A stretch of DNA of 28,792 nt from JBGPHT01 sp041484525 (GCA_041484525.1 JBGPHT010000096.1:1-28792), one strand, 5' to 3'. Counted from the first letter of the stretch, positions 1 to 8,809 are shown. Program-made: numbers and translations. The notes: generated from the letters alone by a model not told the origin.

Positions 1-124
1 GCACTGGCTGCCAAAACGCTGAAATGGCCGCCCACATGACAAGCGAACCGTTCTCCTCTTCGCGATTCCCCGCGCGGCAAAGGCAGGTTATGAAATAGAA
101 GCGACTACTTGATAGTAGTTATTC
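1..124. other. Left edge, no gene recognised
   Basis: I see no convincing coding frame, RNA gene or repeat here. It may hold the promoter of the small gene that follows, but no clear -35/-10 pair stands out. Confidence 0.4.
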
Positions 125-607
125 TTGAGGTGGGCCTTAGTATTGGAAGCACCTCGACCGCAACTGTCGGATACCAAACCCGAAAACCTCATACAGGCCC
201 CAAGCCGCATTTCGTCCCAGTGGCTAGCTGCTGTTCAGGAACGTGTGCAAAACTCAATTGCGCCAAAGGGCCGCGAATCGGAAAACGATGGATGCTGGTT
301 GACCGAAGACATTGCCACATCGGCATCGGCATTCTTTGAAATGACATCCGACGTCCTACCAAGCGAGCCATATATTTACAGCTCCCAAAACGGCGATCTC
401 GTTGCAGAGTTTGACGCCAGTCATGGCACCATGACGGGCATTATCGCCAAGAACCTCGTCGTGCTGTTTGCCGTCGTGGACGGTGTTCCTATCGAAAGGA
501 GAGTAGTGCTCGGCAGCGACAGCCCCAGGCCTCTACGAAGGGAACTGCAGTACCTGACCGAAATGCTGCGCACTGGACAGCATGCCGCTGTGGAAACCAC
601 AGAGTAA
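125..607 (+). CDS. Hypothetical protein, about 160 aa
   Basis: I do not recognise a named family. The frame stays open for 160 codons from a TTG at 125. The start is uncertain: no ATG lies at the beginning, and an internal TTG at 143 or a downstream GTG is also possible. The predicted protein is soluble, with no signal peptide or membrane segment. A central part (residues about 75-120: WLTEDIATSA, then PYIYSSQNGDLVAEF and a hydrophobic LVVLFAVVDG strand) looks like a compact alpha/beta domain. The layout, a helix, then a P-x-x-x-S-x-x-G-x-L-x-x-E-F strand pair, resembles small accessory proteins seen in many soil bacteria; that is only an impression. The 3' end overlaps the next gene by 26 bases, which suggests co-translation. 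It may belong to accessory DNA continuing to the left of the window. Confidence 0.55.
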   Translation: MRWALVLEAPRPQLSDTKPENLIQAPSRISSQWLAAVQERVQNSIAPKGRESENDGCWLTEDIATSASAFFEMTSDVLPSEPYIYSSQNGDLVAEFDASHGTMTGIIAKNLVVLFAVVDGVPIERRVVLGSDSPRPLRRELQYLTEMLRTGQHAAVETTE

Positions 608-1151
608 TGAGCCGGTTGGGCAAAACGAGCATCTAGGTCGCCGCCTTTTCGACGAGCCGTCGCTGGCAGGAGCTCAAGACCAAAAACCAATCGCCCGCCT
701 CATTCTTCGACACTTCGAGGAAAAGAGGGATCAGCAGGTTTCGCTCGATCGTTTGGGCCGCACGAGTGTAGAAAAAGCTGTGGTGCGGTACCTGCGGCCA
801 CGGGCTGACAGAGCGGGCACGCGCTTTCGCCCCCCAAAAGCGTTCAATGGCTGGGCAGTACTCAGTGCCCGCAAATTCGGGAGCCCGCCGGCTCCGCCCG
901 CCTATGCACTTACCGTGATCGCTTCCCCCGAGAGTGGTACCGACCTCGATGAGAACATCTATCACGCCCATATTTCGGCGCCACCGAACATGGATTACTA
1001 CAGTATGGCCCTTCATCTGCGGGAGCTATTCGAAACTCAGGGCATGATCGAACGGGTTGCAGAACAGGGCGCACCACCTCAGCCTGGGAACAGATTTCTG
1101 AGCCTAGCGAGCCGATTTAGAGAATGGCTAATCAAGCGGCGAAAGAGGTGA
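582..1151 (+). CDS. Hypothetical protein, 189 aa
   Basis: Function unknown. The ATG at 582 lies inside the end of the preceding gene (26-base overlap), a layout typical of translationally coupled partners. No other good start is visible nearby in this frame. The protein is basic and soluble, without a signal peptide or transmembrane helix. Residues about 60-150 read like a real folded domain (VEKAVVRYLRPRADRAGTRF, then FNGWAVLSARKF and YALTVIASPE, then YHAHISAPPNMDYYSMALHL). The C-terminus is an Arg/Lys-rich helix ending REWLIKRRKR. The alternation of conserved-looking aromatic and charged stretches, and the absence of a better frame, support coding. The two genes are probably a functional pair, but nothing in the sequence says for what. 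Confidence 0.55.
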   Translation: MPLWKPQSNEPVGQNEHLGRRLFDEPSLAGAQDQKPIARLILRHFEEKRDQQVSLDRLGRTSVEKAVVRYLRPRADRAGTRFRPPKAFNGWAVLSARKFGSPPAPPAYALTVIASPESGTDLDENIYHAHISAPPNMDYYSMALHLRELFETQGMIERVAEQGAPPQPGNRFLSLASRFREWLIKRRKR

Positions 1152-1253
1152 CTTCTCGACTGTGCCGCCTATCGTTTGGTTGACGGCCCACTCAGACACA
1201 ACCAAGGTCATTAAACGCCGTCCCGATGCCATGGACTCCCATCCGACTTCCCC

Positions 1254-2114
1254 TCATGCCGACACGGTGTCCGAGCCCATCTCATCGCGAGCTTCGTTCG
1301 ACGTCCGATTCGTTTCCCCAGAAGTCCGGCCACGTCCGGCTCGATTGCCTGCGCCGCGATCGGCCCTCAACCGCTTGCGCAGTATCAGGCTCAGAAGGAT
1401 CAGAGCCACACCCGCGGGCAGCAGGGTGTCCGGCTCCGGCACGGGCTCCGGACCGGTGGAGAACTGCGGACCGATCAGCATCTGCGCCAACTCGCCGTTC
1501 CCGATCTGGACATTGTTGTAGACCCAGGCGGCGTTGTTGGTCTTGGTCAGGCTGAGAGCTTCATAGTGCTGTGCCCAGGTGAGCACCACCGGATCCGTAG
1601 CGCTCGACGGGTTGGTCGCCGCCTTCACCCGTCCGGCGAAGAATCCGTCGCCTCCGTCGTGGACGATATCCCAGATCGCAAACTGAAGGCCTTCGCCCTG
1701 CGCCGCCGAGAGCACCCAGTCGACTTGTTGCAGCTCCGAACCGTATTGCGAATCCTGCGCCGGCAGCAGCGCGTTCTCCACCAGCCACGAAACCCGCGAG
1801 AGATTCTTGGTCGGCGACACCTGGTCAGGCCGTAGCACGGTCGAATTGTACTGCCACCCCAGATTGATATCGGTGAACAGGTCCACGCACAAGGTGTCGC
1901 GATTGTATACGTGCCCTCCCTCCGTCAGCGAGATGAAGATGACGCCCGCGAAGTAGGCTTGCACGTCCTGATCGTCTTCGCGGATGATCATACTGCCGCC
2001 GCGGCTCCAGTCGACGCCCGTGGCCATAATGACCGAATTTGCCGAGGCGGCTCCGCATAACAGCAGAAGTCCGCCAAGGGTTCGAGCCGCTCGGCTCACT
2101 GCGGGGAATCTCAT
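1254..2114 (-). CDS. PEP-CTERM sorting-domain protein
   Basis: This is a secreted surface protein of the exosortase/PEP-CTERM system. Residues 1-25 form a Sec signal peptide (Arg-rich n-region, LGGLLLLCG core, probable cleavage after ASA). The middle region, about 30-220, is a beta-rich domain of unknown role with few Cys. The sorting signal is VPEP at residues 225-228, a hydrophobic segment at 231-245, and RKR at 246-248. In this family the VPEP motif is recognised by exosortase in the inner membrane and the tail is removed. PEP-CTERM proteins normally end within a few residues of the Arg cluster. Here 38 polar residues follow, which is odd (see findings). No exosortase gene is in the window. 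The gene runs in the same direction as the nuo cluster but is separated from nuoH by 150 bases, so it probably has its own promoter. Confidence 0.85.
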   Translation of the reverse strand: MRFPAVSRAARTLGGLLLLCGAASANSVIMATGVDWSRGGSMIIREDDQDVQAYFAGVIFISLTEGGHVYNRDTLCVDLFTDINLGWQYNSTVLRPDQVSPTKNLSRVSWLVENALLPAQDSQYGSELQQVDWVLSAAQGEGLQFAIWDIVHDGGDGFFAGRVKAATNPSSATDPVVLTWAQHYEALSLTKTNNAAWVYNNVQIGNGELAQMLIGPQFSTGPEPVPEPDTLLPAGVALILLSLILRKRLRADRGAGNRAGRGRTSGETNRTSNEARDEMGSDTVSA

Positions 2115-2244
2115 AGTTCGGTTCTTCGCCGCGCACCGGGCGGCAGAACCAATGTCGCAGAGAAGCCCTAGCAGCCTACAGTCATGCCCGTACGCGGAGA
2201 GTAATGGTAGCCGGGTTACACTGTTTACAGAAGTTAGTAATCCT

Positions 2245-2260
2245 GCTAACGGAAGTTAGC
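2245..2260. terminator. Short hairpin after nuoH
   Basis: GCTAAC-GGAA-GTTAGC forms a perfect 6-bp stem with a 4-base loop, 4 bases beyond the nuoH stop codon. No T-run follows in the direction of nuo transcription, so it is at best a weak or factor-assisted terminator. A near copy of one arm (GAAGTTAG) lies just beside it at about 2230-2237. It could instead be an operator-like element for the PEP-CTERM gene. Confidence 0.25.
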
Positions 2261-2264
2261 AATT

Positions 2265-3446
2265 CTACCCGCGGTGGGTCATTCCGAGCAGCGCATTGAT
2301 CAAAACAGAGGCCATTCCCACAGGAATCGCGACCTTCCATCCGATATTCATGAGCTGGTCGTAGCGGTAGCGGGGAAAGGTTCCGCGGAACCAGATCATC
2401 GAATAGATGATCACGGAGACTTTGAAAAGGAACCAGAAGACTCCCATGACGGCCTGGTTCACTATCGGAATCATGAACGCGGCGCCCGCCGCCAGCAATA
2501 GCAGCACGACCAGGATCAACACCTTCTGTTGAGTCGGGTCCTTCAGCTTTTTCACCAGCGGGAACGTGGCGAGGCCGGATCCGAAGAACAGCACCGCGGG
2601 CACGCCGTAGTTCAGGGGCACGTCGAGCCAGCTCACGTTGGGAAACGGCCGCAGCCAGCCGCCCCAGAACAGCGTAACGGCTACCGACGACACCACGAAA
2701 ATGTTGGCGTATTCCGCCAGGAAGTAGAGCGCCCACCGAAACCCGCTGTACTCGGTATGGAAGCCCGCCACCAGCTCCGATTCGGCCTCGGGCAGGTCGA
2801 ACGGCGCGCGGTTGGTTTCCGCCGTAGCGGCGATGATGTAGACCCCGAACGGCACGATCATGAACCAGTAGTTCTCGAAGATGCCCCACGTCCCGGTATC
2901 CAACTGGTGCTTCACGATGCCCTGCATGCTCAGCGTGCCGGCCGCCATCACGCCCGAAAGCAGCGCGAACGCCAGCGCCACTTCATAGCTCACCAGTTGC
3001 GCCGCACTGCGCAGCGCGCCCAGCAAGGGGTAGTGGCTATTCGAAGACCATCCGCCCAGGATGATGCCCAGAATGCCCACTGACGACATGGCCGAGACTA
3101 CCAGCAGTCCCACATTCACGTCCGCCACGAAAATGTTCTTGGCGAACGGCAGCACCGCGAAAGAAGTGAGCGCGGTGAAAGTGGAAATCACCGGCGCCAT
3201 CCAGAAGATGGCTTTGTCGGACTCGCTGGGGATGATGTCTTCCTTCAACAGGAGCTTCAGCGCGTCGGCGATCGGCTGCAGCAGACCATGCGGTCCCACG
3301 CGCATGGGGCCCAGGCGCACCTGGAAATCGGCCAGCACCTTGCGCTCGACCAGCACGATGTAGCCGGCCACCAGCGGGAAAACGGCGATGACGACGACCG
3401 TCACCATGAGAGGCACAAACAACGGATGTGAGAAGACCGCGTCCAT
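2265..3446 (-). CDS. nuoH: NADH-quinone oxidoreductase subunit H
   Basis: NuoH is the membrane subunit of complex I that links the peripheral arm to the proton pumps and forms much of the quinone tunnel. The 393-residue protein is somewhat longer than the usual 320-350. It has about eight to nine hydrophobic helices and family signatures: ERKVLADFQVRLGP near residue 34, the conserved acidic loop around NRAPFDLPEAESELVAGFHTEYSG, and the C-terminal RGTFPRYRYDQLM. The ATG at 3446 lies 7 bases after the nuoN stop, so it is co-transcribed as the last gene of the cluster. In the common operon order nuoH sits between nuoG and nuoI; here it has been moved to the distal end. The extra length comes mostly from hydrophobic segments between residues about 275 and 330. 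Confidence 0.97.
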   Translation of the reverse strand: MDAVFSHPLFVPLMVTVVVIAVFPLVAGYIVLVERKVLADFQVRLGPMRVGPHGLLQPIADALKLLLKEDIIPSESDKAIFWMAPVISTFTALTSFAVLPFAKNIFVADVNVGLLVVSAMSSVGILGIILGGWSSNSHYPLLGALRSAAQLVSYEVALAFALLSGVMAAGTLSMQGIVKHQLDTGTWGIFENYWFMIVPFGVYIIAATAETNRAPFDLPEAESELVAGFHTEYSGFRWALYFLAEYANIFVVSSVAVTLFWGGWLRPFPNVSWLDVPLNYGVPAVLFFGSGLATFPLVKKLKDPTQQKVLILVVLLLLAAGAAFMIPIVNQAVMGVFWFLFKVSVIIYSMIWFRGTFPRYRYDQLMNIGWKVAIPVGMASVLINALLGMTHRG

Positions 3447-3453
3447 ATTGTCC

Positions 3454-4941
3454 TTACCGCAAGAGCGACGTCTGCGCCAGCTTCAGAAACGGCTCCGGGT
3501 AGAGGCCGATGGCGAGCGTCAGCACTCCGCTCACTCCCAGCGCCAGCCGCAATCCGAAGCTCGTTGCCAGCGGCGCCTTTTCCGTCTGCTCGCGAATGAA
3601 CATGCTGCGCACAATTTTGAAGTAGTAGTAAATCGCCACCGCCACATACAGCGTCGCCACCACTGCCAGCGTATAGTGGCCGGTCTGGATCAGCGAAAGG
3701 AAAATGTAATACTTGCCCAGGAAACCCGCGGTGGGCGGAATACCGGCCAGCGAGAGCAGGAAAACGAGCATCAGGATGGCGTAGCCGGGACTCTTGTGCA
3801 CCAGGCCCGCGATGTCGTCCAGGTCCTCGCCGATGATGCCCTGCCGCCGCAGCGCCACCACCACCAGAAACGCGCCCAGGTTCATGAAGGTGTAGACCAT
3901 GATGTAGACGAGGATGCCGTTGATCCCGGTTTCATTGCCCGCCACCAGACCCAGCAGCATGTAGCCGGCGTGCGAGATCGAGCTATACGCCAGCAGGCGT
4001 TTGATATTCGTCTGGTTGATCGCCGCCAGGTTCCCGACCGTCATGGTGAGTACCGCGACCGCCGCCAGGATCGGCGCCCAGGTTTCGCGCGACGCGGCGA
4101 ACGGAGCCAGCGATCCGTAGAAGAGGCGCAGCAGGAACGCGAAAGACGCGGCCTTCGATGCCACCGAAAGATAGGCCGTCACGGTGGTGGGCGCGCCTTC
4201 GTAGGCGTCGGGCGCCCACATGTGGAACGGCGCCGCCGCCACTTTGAACAGCAGTCCGATCAGCGTGGTCGACATGGCGAGGAACACCACCGGGTCCCAC
4301 GCCGGCCGCGACGCGATCGCCGACGCGATGTCCGCCAGCTTGGTGGATCCCGCGAGGCCATACATCACCGACATGCCGTACGCCAGGAATCCCGTGGAGA
4401 ACGCTCCCAGCAAAAGGTACTTCAGCGCGGCTTCGTTGGACCGCTTCTCCGACCGCAGGAACCCGACCATCACGTAGAAGCAGAGGGCCATCAGCTCGAG
4501 GCCGATGAACAGTGTCACCAGGTCCGTGCCCGTGGCCAGGAAATACATGCCGCACTGCGCGAACAGGATCAGGCCGTAGTATTCGCCGTGGTGCTCGCCC
4601 GCAATCTCCAGGTACTTGTACGACACCAAGGCCACGATCAGCGCCGCGATCAGGAAGATCCAGTTGAAGAAGATGCCGAACCCATCGACGGTTACGGAGC
4701 CCTGGAAACCGGTGAGTTCGGTCAGTCCCTGCGCCGCCAGCCAGGCCTGTTGACGGTAGAGACCGAACCCGGTGAAGCCTTCCGCCAGCGCGACAAAGAT
4801 CAGCAGCCACTTGCGCTGCCGCGGGTCCGGAAAGATCATGAAGTCGAAGAGCAGGATGGCGCACCCGAAGAGCGCCAGCATGACGGCCGGGATGATGGAG
4901 AAGTGGTCCGTCGAATTGTAGAACTGGCTGAACTGGCTCAC
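3454..4941 (-). CDS. nuoN: NADH-quinone oxidoreductase subunit N
   Basis: This is one of the three antiporter-like proton-translocating subunits of complex I. The 495-residue protein has a hydrophobic, multi-helix profile (about 14 segments expected). It carries the conserved TM5 glutamate (E149 in IGLELMAL) and the helix with NEAALKYLLLGAFSTG, typical of NuoN. The ATG at 4941 overlaps the nuoM stop by four bases (ATGA), so translation is probably coupled. The N-terminus is slightly extended and polar (MSQFSQFYNSTD). Nothing looks broken. Confidence 0.97.
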   Translation of the reverse strand: MSQFSQFYNSTDHFSIIPAVMLALFGCAILLFDFMIFPDPRQRKWLLIFVALAEGFTGFGLYRQQAWLAAQGLTELTGFQGSVTVDGFGIFFNWIFLIAALIVALVSYKYLEIAGEHHGEYYGLILFAQCGMYFLATGTDLVTLFIGLELMALCFYVMVGFLRSEKRSNEAALKYLLLGAFSTGFLAYGMSVMYGLAGSTKLADIASAIASRPAWDPVVFLAMSTTLIGLLFKVAAAPFHMWAPDAYEGAPTTVTAYLSVASKAASFAFLLRLFYGSLAPFAASRETWAPILAAVAVLTMTVGNLAAINQTNIKRLLAYSSISHAGYMLLGLVAGNETGINGILVYIMVYTFMNLGAFLVVVALRRQGIIGEDLDDIAGLVHKSPGYAILMLVFLLSLAGIPPTAGFLGKYYIFLSLIQTGHYTLAVVATLYVAVAIYYYFKIVRSMFIREQTEKAPLATSFGLRLALGVSGVLTLAIGLYPEPFLKLAQTSLLR

Positions 4942-6584
4942 TGGTTGCCTCTCGCAGGTTCCAAAGCCGCCGGTGTGGCGGCGACAACCACTTTCGCTTG
5001 GGCACCGGGTCCCGGCCTGGGGTTCCCGGCCCCCGCGCTCCGGCCGACGGCTCCCGGCCTCTGGTCCCCGGCCAGCCTGACGCCGCTGCCGAAGTAATCC
5101 GGCCGCACCCGCATCACGATCTGCTCCACCGGCCGCTGCAGAATTTCAAAGTACGGTTTCGGGTAGACCCCGATCCAGATGGACCATGCGATCAGGGGCA
5201 GGAACATCGCCACCTCGCGGAAATTCATATCCGGAATCGTCAGGTTCTTGCCGTTGGTCACCTGGCCCAGCATGGTCCGCTGGTACAGCCAGAGCAGGTA
5301 CGCCGCGCCCAGGATCACACCCGTCACCGCGAATGCGGCCCATATCCGGTTGGCCTCGAACGCGCCTTGCAGGATGGTGAACTCGCCTATGAATCCGTTG
5401 AGCAGCGGCAGTCCGGCGGAACTCAGCATGGCGATCGCGAAGATGATGGCGAACTTCGGCATGACGTGCGCGAGGCCGCCGTACTCGCTGATCTCACGCG
5501 TGTGGCGCCGCTCGTAGATCACGCCGATTACCATGAAGAGCATCCCCGTCGAGATGCCGTGGTTGATCTGTTGCAGCACGCTGCCCGCGATCCCGTTCGG
5601 GTTCAGCGAGAAAATACCGAGCGTGCAGAAGCCCAGGTGACTCACCGACGAATACGCCACGAGCTTCTTCCAATCTTTCTGCATCAGGCTCACCAGCGCG
5701 CCGTAGATGATGCCGACGATCGAAAGCACCGCCAGAATCTGGACGATGGTCTGATCCACCGAAGCTTTCGGCAGCAGCGGCAGCGAGAAGCGCAGGAACC
5801 CGTACGTCCCCATCTTCAATAGCACCGCCGCCAGGATCACCGACCCCGCCGTGGGAGCTTCCACGTGCGCGTCCGGCAGCCAGGTGTGGAAGGGGAACAT
5901 CGGCACCTTGATCGCGAACCCGATGAAGAAGGCCCAGAAAACCCACTGCTGCATGCCGAGCGGCAGATCGATCTTCATCAGCTCTGAAATTTCGAAAGTG
6001 TAGAAGCGAAATTGGTTGAAGTGCTGGAAGTAGAGGGTCAGGATGCCGAGCAGCATCAGCACCGATCCTGCCAGCGTATAGAGGAAGAACTTGATGGCCG
6101 CGTACAGCTTCCGCGGGCCGCCCCACACCCCGATGATGAAGTACATCGGGACCAGCACCAGTTCCCAGAAGATGTAGAACAGGAAGAAATCGAGCGACAT
6201 GAAGACGCCCAGCATTCCCGTCTGCAGCAGCAGGAACATGGCGTAATATTCTTTGACGCGCTCCTCGATGGCGCTCCAGGAGCACAGCGTCGCGATGAAG
6301 CCCATCACCGTGGTCAGCATGATGAGCAGCAGGCTGATGCCGTCGATGCCGATGTGATAGTGGGCGCCGAGCGAGGGAATCCAGTCGGCCATTTCCTCGA
6401 ACTGGAACCCCGGGGCTCCGGTCTGAAATCGCGAAACCAGCGGCAGGGAGATCAGGAAGCCGGCGAACATCACCAGGTTTCCCCAGACCTTGATCAGCCC
6501 CTTCATCCGGCCTGGGATGAAGAGCAGGATGGCGAGTCCGGCCAGCGGCGTCAGCAGAACGATGCTTAGTAAGTGCTGGTCCAT
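4938..6584 (-). CDS. nuoM: NADH-quinone oxidoreductase subunit M
   Basis: This is an antiporter-like proton-pumping subunit of complex I. The 548-residue protein shows the expected multi-helix profile, the conserved TM5 glutamate (E141 in FYIFWELVLVPMYFIIG), the lysine-bearing helix 7 region (FAIKVPMFPFHTWLPDAHVEAPT) and YSSVSHLGF in helix 8. The membrane part ends near residue 490. It is followed by about 50 residues rich in Gly, Pro and Ala with no hydrophobic segment, an unusual soluble tail that runs up to the nuoN overlap. The start at 6584 is 4 bases after the nuoL stop, so expression is coupled within the operon. Confidence 0.97.
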   Translation of the reverse strand: MDQHLLSIVLLTPLAGLAILLFIPGRMKGLIKVWGNLVMFAGFLISLPLVSRFQTGAPGFQFEEMADWIPSLGAHYHIGIDGISLLLIMLTTVMGFIATLCSWSAIEERVKEYYAMFLLLQTGMLGVFMSLDFFLFYIFWELVLVPMYFIIGVWGGPRKLYAAIKFFLYTLAGSVLMLLGILTLYFQHFNQFRFYTFEISELMKIDLPLGMQQWVFWAFFIGFAIKVPMFPFHTWLPDAHVEAPTAGSVILAAVLLKMGTYGFLRFSLPLLPKASVDQTIVQILAVLSIVGIIYGALVSLMQKDWKKLVAYSSVSHLGFCTLGIFSLNPNGIAGSVLQQINHGISTGMLFMVIGVIYERRHTREISEYGGLAHVMPKFAIIFAIAMLSSAGLPLLNGFIGEFTILQGAFEANRIWAAFAVTGVILGAAYLLWLYQRTMLGQVTNGKNLTIPDMNFREVAMFLPLIAWSIWIGVYPKPYFEILQRPVEQIVMRVRPDYFGSGVRLAGDQRPGAVGRSAGAGNPRPGPGAQAKVVVAATPAALEPARGNQ

Positions 6585-6588
6585 TTCG

Positions 6589-8802
6589 TCACCTCGCGAT
6601 GAAATACCCGAAAAACGCCAGCGCCCCTAGCACCACGAAGAACGCGTACGCCTGCAGGCGGCCCGTTTGCAGGATGCAAACCGGATAGGAGAGCATTTTC
6701 ACGGAGAACGAAGTGAAGCGCACCGTGCCGTCGACCACCCACGTGTCCCACCACATCGAGATCGTGGCGCTCATCCGCGTCAGCCAGCCGGCGCCGTTCA
6801 CGCCGCCATCCACCACGTTACGGTCGAACGCGCCCAGCCAGGTGCCGCCACCCTTAGCCAGACCGTCGACGAACAGGAAATCGTAGATCTCGTCCAGGTA
6901 CCACTTGTTCGATAGTGTGCGATGCAGTCCGGGGAACGTCGCGCCGATCCGCTCGGGAATCTCGGGCTTGACCGTATAAAAGTAACGCGCGATCAAAATT
7001 CCCGCGATCGCAATCGCCACCGAAACGAACATCAGGGTCCACTCGACCGACGCCGAGTGCTCGCCTTCCTTGACCGCTTCCACGGCGGCCGTGGCGAACG
7101 ACGGTTCCAACCATTTTTCGAAACCGCGGAAGCTGTCGTTGAACCAGGACCAGGCTTTCGGGACGCCCAACCAGCCCGCTAACACGCTGCCGATCGCCAA
7201 CACCGTCAGCGGCACTGTCATGGATTTGGGCGATTCGTGGACGTGCGCTTCCACTTCGGCAGACATCCGCGGCTTGCCCCAGAAGGTCATGAACATCAGC
7301 CGCCACATGTAAAACGCCGTCATCGCCGCGGTCGCCAGGCCCACACCCCACAGCAGTGTGGAACCCTTGTGTGAGCTGTAGGCTTGCCACAGGATCTCGT
7401 CCTTCGAGAAGAATCCGGCCAGTCCCGGAATGCCCGCGATGGCGATCGAACCGACGGCCATAGTGCGGAACGTGGTCGGAATCTTGTCCTTCAATCCGCC
7501 CATGTGCCGCATGTCCTGCTCGCCGCTCATGGCGTGGATCACCGAACCGGAACCGAGGAAGAGCAGGGCTTTGAAGAACGCATGCGTGAACAGGTGGAAC
7601 ACCGCCACCCAGTACGCGCCCACGCCCAGCGCCAGGAACATGTAGCCGAGCTGGCTGACCGTGGAGTACGCCAGCACGCGCTTGATATCGTTCTGCACCA
7701 GCGCGATCGATGCCGCCAGGATGGCGGTGAACGCGCCGATCGAAGCTACGACGGTCGACGTGATGGGGGTCAACTCGAAGAGCGCCGAAGACCGCGCGAT
7801 CATGTACACTCCAGCCGTCACCATGGTGGCCGCGTGGATCAGCGCCGAGACCGGCGTCGGGCCTTCCATCGCATCCGGCAGCCAGACGTACAGCGGGAAT
7901 TGCGCCGATTTGCCGGTGGCGCCGAAGAACATCAGCAGCGACATCGTGGTCAAGACGCCGATGCCCGCCGTCTCCGCCGCAAACAGCCCGGTGCGCAGCG
8001 TGGCATTCACGTCGATGAACCGGACCGTGCCCAGCACCGACATCATGAGCAGCATGCCGAGCACGAAGCCCGCGTCGCCCACGCGATTCACGATGAACGC
8101 CTTCTTGCCCGCGTCCCCCGCCGACTTCTTATGGAAATAGAATCCGATCAGCAGGTAGCTGCACAAGCCCACGCCTTCCCAGCCTACGAACAGCAGCGCA
8201 TAGTTGTTCGCCAGCACCAGCATCAGCATGAAAAAGACGAACAGGTTGAGGTAGCCGAAGAACCGGTAATAGCCGTTGTCGTGCGCCATGTACCCGGTGG
8301 AGTAGACGTGAATCAGGAAGCCGATGCCCGTCACCACCAGGATCATGACCGAGCTGAGCGGGTCGAGCAGGAAGCCCCAGTCGACTTGGAATGTCGCCAG
8401 TTGCCCGTTCGCCATGTGGAACGGCAGGCCCGCGATCCAGGAGAACTGGATCACCTGCTGCACGCGCTCCGCTTTTTGCGAAAGCTGCCACACGGCGCCC
8501 GCGGAAAAGATGAATGACAGCAGAATCATCCCCGGGCAGATCAGGTTGATCAGGAACTTGAGTGGCGAGTGGTGATGCCCGTGGCCGTGATCATGGGAAT
8601 GGTCGTGGTCGTGTCCGTGGTCGTGCCCATGATCATGCCCGTGACCGTGATCGTGCCCGTGCTCGAAGATCGGCTCGACGCCTGGAGCCACCGCCACCTC
8701 CGACGCCGGCTGCGGGTCCAGTTTCTTGCCCAACAGCAGCATGAGCGCCGCCCCGCCTAGCGGGAAGAGCGGAATCAGCCAGATCAGGTTTAAGAAGTCC
8801 AC
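6589..8802 (-). CDS. nuoL: NADH-quinone oxidoreductase subunit L with His-rich loop
   Basis: This is the distal proton-pumping subunit of complex I, including the long lateral helix. The 737-residue protein is longer than the usual 610-650. It carries E209 in GWEGVGLCSYLLIGF, the helix 7 region SAQFPLYVWLPDAMEGPTPVSALIHAATMV, and AYSTVSQLGYM. The extra length is partly an insert between the first and second membrane helices: residues 48-78 alternate His with Asp/Gly and contain 17 histidines, a likely metal-binding or pH-sensing loop. The loop is bounded by intact family sequence on both sides and the frame is open throughout, so it is part of the protein. The gene starts 7 bases after the nuoK stop. 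Confidence 0.97.
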   Translation of the reverse strand: MDFLNLIWLIPLFPLGGAALMLLLGKKLDPQPASEVAVAPGVEPIFEHGHDHGHGHDHGHDHGHDHDHSHDHGHGHHHSPLKFLINLICPGMILLSFIFSAGAVWQLSQKAERVQQVIQFSWIAGLPFHMANGQLATFQVDWGFLLDPLSSVMILVVTGIGFLIHVYSTGYMAHDNGYYRFFGYLNLFVFFMLMLVLANNYALLFVGWEGVGLCSYLLIGFYFHKKSAGDAGKKAFIVNRVGDAGFVLGMLLMMSVLGTVRFIDVNATLRTGLFAAETAGIGVLTTMSLLMFFGATGKSAQFPLYVWLPDAMEGPTPVSALIHAATMVTAGVYMIARSSALFELTPITSTVVASIGAFTAILAASIALVQNDIKRVLAYSTVSQLGYMFLALGVGAYWVAVFHLFTHAFFKALLFLGSGSVIHAMSGEQDMRHMGGLKDKIPTTFRTMAVGSIAIAGIPGLAGFFSKDEILWQAYSSHKGSTLLWGVGLATAAMTAFYMWRLMFMTFWGKPRMSAEVEAHVHESPKSMTVPLTVLAIGSVLAGWLGVPKAWSWFNDSFRGFEKWLEPSFATAAVEAVKEGEHSASVEWTLMFVSVAIAIAGILIARYFYTVKPEIPERIGATFPGLHRTLSNKWYLDEIYDFLFVDGLAKGGGTWLGAFDRNVVDGGVNGAGWLTRMSATISMWWDTWVVDGTVRFTSFSVKMLSYPVCILQTGRLQAYAFFVVLGALAFFGYFIAR
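8569..8661 (-). repeat. Degenerate hexanucleotide repeat coding (His-Asp/Gly)n in nuoL
   Basis: The stretch is built from 6-base units reading CAC/CAT followed by GAC/GGC on the coding strand. It encodes alternating His with Asp or Gly, ending HHH. Units vary at third positions (CAC/CAT, GGC/GGG), so the peptide pattern is better conserved than the DNA. That suggests selection on the protein, or an old expansion. Confidence 0.85.
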
Positions 8803-8809
8803 GGGTCTC

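Noticed and set aside
3388..5097. Plus-strand 569-codon open frame antisense to nuoN
   Set aside because: It is Arg/Gln/His-rich with no family resemblance, and it is explained by the high GC content and codon bias of the real gene on the other strand.
7384..8517. Plus-strand 377-codon open frame antisense to nuoL
   Set aside because: The composition is that of an antisense shadow, and nuoL on the minus strand is unmistakable.
8569..8661. CRISPR-like or satellite repeat
   Set aside because: The units are 6 bases, in frame, and code for His-Asp/Gly in nuoL; there are no spacers.
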